This document shows positions 6,180-7,717 of a stretch of DNA of 7,717 bases, piece after piece. Numbering within the stretch: position 1 is the first letter of the stretch; every line of letters starts with the position of its first letter. The notes under the pieces are model-generated. The model did no database searches. It saw only the letters and a list, made by a program, of their open reading frames with translations, and had not been told where the DNA came from. The position numbers were made by a program, and so were the translations under genes. Origin of the DNA: JAFAQB01 sp046724555 (GTDB taxonomy: Archaea; Thermoproteota; Nitrososphaeria; Nitrososphaerales; Nitrososphaeraceae); NCBI GenBank assembly GCA_046724555.1, contig JBKOWU010000340.1, positions 1 through 7,717 of the forward strand. Reading direction: 5' to 3'.

Positions 6180-7016
6180 CTATGGTAAATCGGACTGAGG
6201 CCGCATCTTTCCTATTATCATTAACATACCTTGCTCATTTCCTCTAAGTGATTGATTAACCATTTTTAATTGTGAAACTGCTCCTTGGATATTCCCTGAG
6301 TTTATATCTGCAATAGACTGCTTCAAGTGTGTTCTTGTATTATTGAGAAATGAATATACAACATCAAGCATAGCTAATTGATGTGCATACAGTTGATCAT
6401 TAGCAAGATTCAATTCTGAAATTGCTCCTCTGAGATTATAGCCATTTATATTCTCGTCGGCAACCAACAAATGAGATTCTAACAAATTAAAGGTAGAATT
6501 CATCTCACCAGCCATAGGAAGTTTCATTACCATCATTCCCTCCTGATGTAGTATTCTTATCTGTCTCAGAATATTTAATTCTGAAATTGCTTGATCAGTA
6601 TTTCCCATCTTCAAAGCCTGCTGAGCAGCCAACAAATGCTGTCTTGATGTCTGAAGAACAGGATTGGACATTGCATCAACAGCTGCTAATTGATATTGCT
6701 CAATTTGTACTTTAGCACTATTCAATTGTGCAAGTGCTTCTTTGGTCTTGCCTGCATTAAGATTATTTAATACTTGGACCAAGAGTGAATCTGCAGCTTT
6801 GAATGCTATTATCATATTTTCTGTGGCATTGTAACTTTGTTGGTCTTTTGTATTACTGACATGAATATTGGCATTCTGAATACTTTTAGAAGTTGTTGTT
6901 GCAGAGGAAGACGGTAGAACACCTATAGCCGTTCTTGTCAATGTTCCTGCAGTTGCAATTGCAACTCCTATTGTTATGATAGAGACAATCACTATATATG
7001 ATTTCTTTCTCTGCAC
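6180..7016 (-). CDS. Secreted or membrane-anchored protein with four helical-hairpin repeats
   Basis: 278 residues. N-terminus MQRKKSYIVIVSIITIGVAIATAG is a basic region plus a 17-residue hydrophobic core: a signal peptide or uncleaved anchor. A Ser/Thr-rich linker (35-65) follows. From about 74 to 265 four imperfect repeats align on LNAGKTKEALAQLN (86-99), LKMGNTDQAISELN (135-148), INGYNLRGAISELN (190-203) and INSGNIQGAVSQLK (238-251), spaced 48-55 residues. Each has the form helix, G-N turn, helix, resembling TPR-like or four-helix-bundle hairpins. The repeat is visible in DNA: AATTCTGAAATTGCT occurs at 6412-6426 and 6577-6591. No enzyme motif is seen; Met-rich stretches (EGMMVMKLPMAGEM) could bind metal, which is speculation. 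The start is GTG at 7016, the only candidate before an upstream TGA at 7056-7058. Confidence 0.82.
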   Translation of the reverse strand: MQRKKSYIVIVSIITIGVAIATAGTLTRTAIGVLPSSSATTTSKSIQNANIHVSNTKDQQSYNATENMIIAFKAADSLLVQVLNNLNAGKTKEALAQLNSAKVQIEQYQLAAVDAMSNPVLQTSRQHLLAAQQALKMGNTDQAISELNILRQIRILHQEGMMVMKLPMAGEMNSTFNLLESHLLVADENINGYNLRGAISELNLANDQLYAHQLAMLDVVYSFLNNTRTHLKQSIADINSGNIQGAVSQLKMVNQSLRGNEQGMLMIIGKMRPQSDLP

Positions 7017-7041
7017 TGCAGGTAAATTATAGGCTGAAGAT

Positions 7042-7051
7042 GATAATAAAC
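7042..7051 (-). promoter_or_regulatory. TATA-like element for the four-repeat gene
   Basis: On the minus strand GTTTATTATC lies 26-35 bp before the GTG start at 7016. With usual archaeal spacing this gives a nearly leaderless transcript, which supports the GTG as start. A second AT-rich word (CCTATAATTTA, about 7022-7032) is too close to the start to serve. Confidence 0.35.
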
Positions 7052-7215
7052 TTGCTCAACCTAATCACGTTGGTAAAGAGAATTCAAGTTTATAATGTTC
7101 TAGCTTAACAACATGTGGTGTCTATGCATTTTGTCGACATGTAGTTTGTTATATATAGTCAAATCATTTTAATGGTAAAACTATTCCTTCATTCAGAACT
7201 TGTACCTATAGAAGC

Positions 7216-7239
7216 GGGGAGAAGAGAAGAGAAGAGAAA
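7216..7239 (+). repeat. Homopurine tract with AGAAG repeats
   Basis: 24 consecutive purines, starting GGGGAG and containing three tandem AGAAG units from 7220. Such tracts are prone to slippage. No function is evident. Confidence 0.8.
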
Positions 7240-7458
7240 TTTGAATCTTTATGCTTTTTACGTCTGTAATAATATATACAATGTTTATTGCTTTTTGTTG
7301 TCATATACTAAGTCTAAATCAAAATACCCTATCATATATTTACCGAAATTGTAGATAGCATTATATCTATCAATAATGTATACAGGGTACGCTAGAAAAT
7401 ATTGCATGCATAGCTGTTGAATTCGCAACTGTCTTCCTGACACTTGAAGCAGCGTGGC

Positions 7459-7477
7459 ATTTTACAGCCTGTAAAAT
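7459..7477. repeat. Perfect 9-bp inverted repeat with a 1-bp centre
   Basis: ATTTTACAG, C, CTGTAAAAT form a perfect dyad in the gap between the four-repeat gene and the minus-strand gene at the right edge. As RNA it would make an 8-bp stem with a 3-nt loop (GCC). As DNA it has the size and symmetry of an operator for a dimeric regulator. No T-run follows on either strand, so a terminator role is less likely. Confidence 0.6.
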
Positions 7478-7639
7478 CAATGACAAATCAATAAGGCCTT
7501 GTTTAATACAAACAAATTGGCATAGTAAAATAGCGCAAGAATAAATTAATTAACTGCTGCAAGAATACAGGAGAGCATAATCATAAGATTGGTCGATAAT
7601 CAAAAGTAAGACTTATTTGATGCAACAATTAGCAGCAAA

Positions 7640-7717
7640 CTAAATTACCATAGCATCCTTAAACTCCAGTTCTACTCCACGTTTGTCATTATAATCAAAA
7701 GTAAATGCTTCATTTGA
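7640..7717 (-). CDS. C-terminal end of an unidentified gene, cut by the window edge
   Basis: The last 78 bases on the minus strand are one open frame of 25 codons ending in TAG at 7640-7642: SNEAFTFDYNDKRGVELEF, KDAMVI. Balanced composition and alternating charged and hydrophobic residues suggest beta strands and a genuine gene end. The rest lies to the right of the window. No family can be named from so short a piece. Confidence 0.55.
   Translation of the reverse strand, partial: SNEAFTFDYNDKRGVELEFKDAMVI

Larger units (their letters stand above)
7059..7639. other. About 580 bp without a convincing gene
   Basis: I see no gene I would defend. The stretch holds a TATA-like TTATATATAG (7148-7157), a 24-nt purine-only run with (AGAAG)3 (7216-7239), a perfect inverted repeat (7459-7477) and short open frames, including 60 codons from 7172 and 55 codons at 7377-7543 without a usual start. 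An unannotated small RNA from the TATA-like box is possible but unsupported. Confidence 0.5.

Noticed and set aside
7172..7354. 60-codon plus-strand frame after a TATA-like box, beginning MVKLFLHSEL
   Set aside because: Its middle is a purine repeat (EAGRREEKRN) and the rest is Y/N/I/K-rich translation of AT-rich DNA. No domain or convincing conservation signal is seen, and the TATA-to-ATG distance is slightly short.
7377..7543. 55-codon frame containing NIACIAVEFATVFLTLEAAW
   Set aside because: No ATG, GTG or TTG start exists, it contains the perfect inverted repeat, and no family is recognisable; it may be chance.

Overview
The window looks like chromosomal DNA of an ammonia-oxidizing archaeon of the Nitrososphaerota, most like the soil Nitrososphaera/Nitrosocosmicus group. 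The reasons are AT-rich DNA, TATA-like boxes 20-35 bp before start codons with no consistent Shine-Dalgarno (short-leader or leaderless transcripts), secreted proteins with low-complexity Q or N/T/S tracts, and the mix of GlcG/HbpS-like, DUF2334, PRC-barrel-like and AKR genes. The taxonomic call is inference. No rRNA, tRNA, CRISPR array, transposase or integrase was found.

Left part (1-2423): an exported alpha/beta hydrolase of the epoxide-hydrolase type, cut by the left edge and carrying a pure (CAA)17 tract just after its signal peptide; a short minus-strand gene that seems to have lost its C-terminal tail to an amber codon; and an intact DUF2334 polysaccharide-deacetylase-like protein.

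Middle part (2424-5013): three intact or nearly intact genes (a secreted GlcG/HbpS-like protein, an N-terminally truncated HExxH protein and a PRC-barrel-like protein) lie among decaying gene pieces. Reading the gaps in all frames gives recognisable but broken coding sequence: a small frameshifted gene (2464-2639, minus), the C-terminal end of a phospholipase C-type phosphoesterase (2726-2913, minus), the 5' part of the HExxH gene (3584-3739), the second half of a Rieske [2Fe-2S] domain (4105-4323), and the start of a phospholipase D-like protein (4670-4972). This gene graveyard is the most notable property of the window.

Right part (5014-7717): an intact aldo/keto reductase is translationally coupled (TGATG overlap) to a small unrecognised protein. 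Convergent with this pair is a membrane-anchored or secreted protein made of four helical-hairpin repeats. About 620 bp without a convincing gene follow, holding a 19-bp perfect inverted repeat. The last 78 bases are the C-terminal end of a minus-strand gene cut by the right edge.

The genes do not form one evident pathway. Exported proteins dominate the intact set, and the AKR pair is the only clear operon. I see no convincing new multi-gene system. Family assignments come from motif recognition without database searches.
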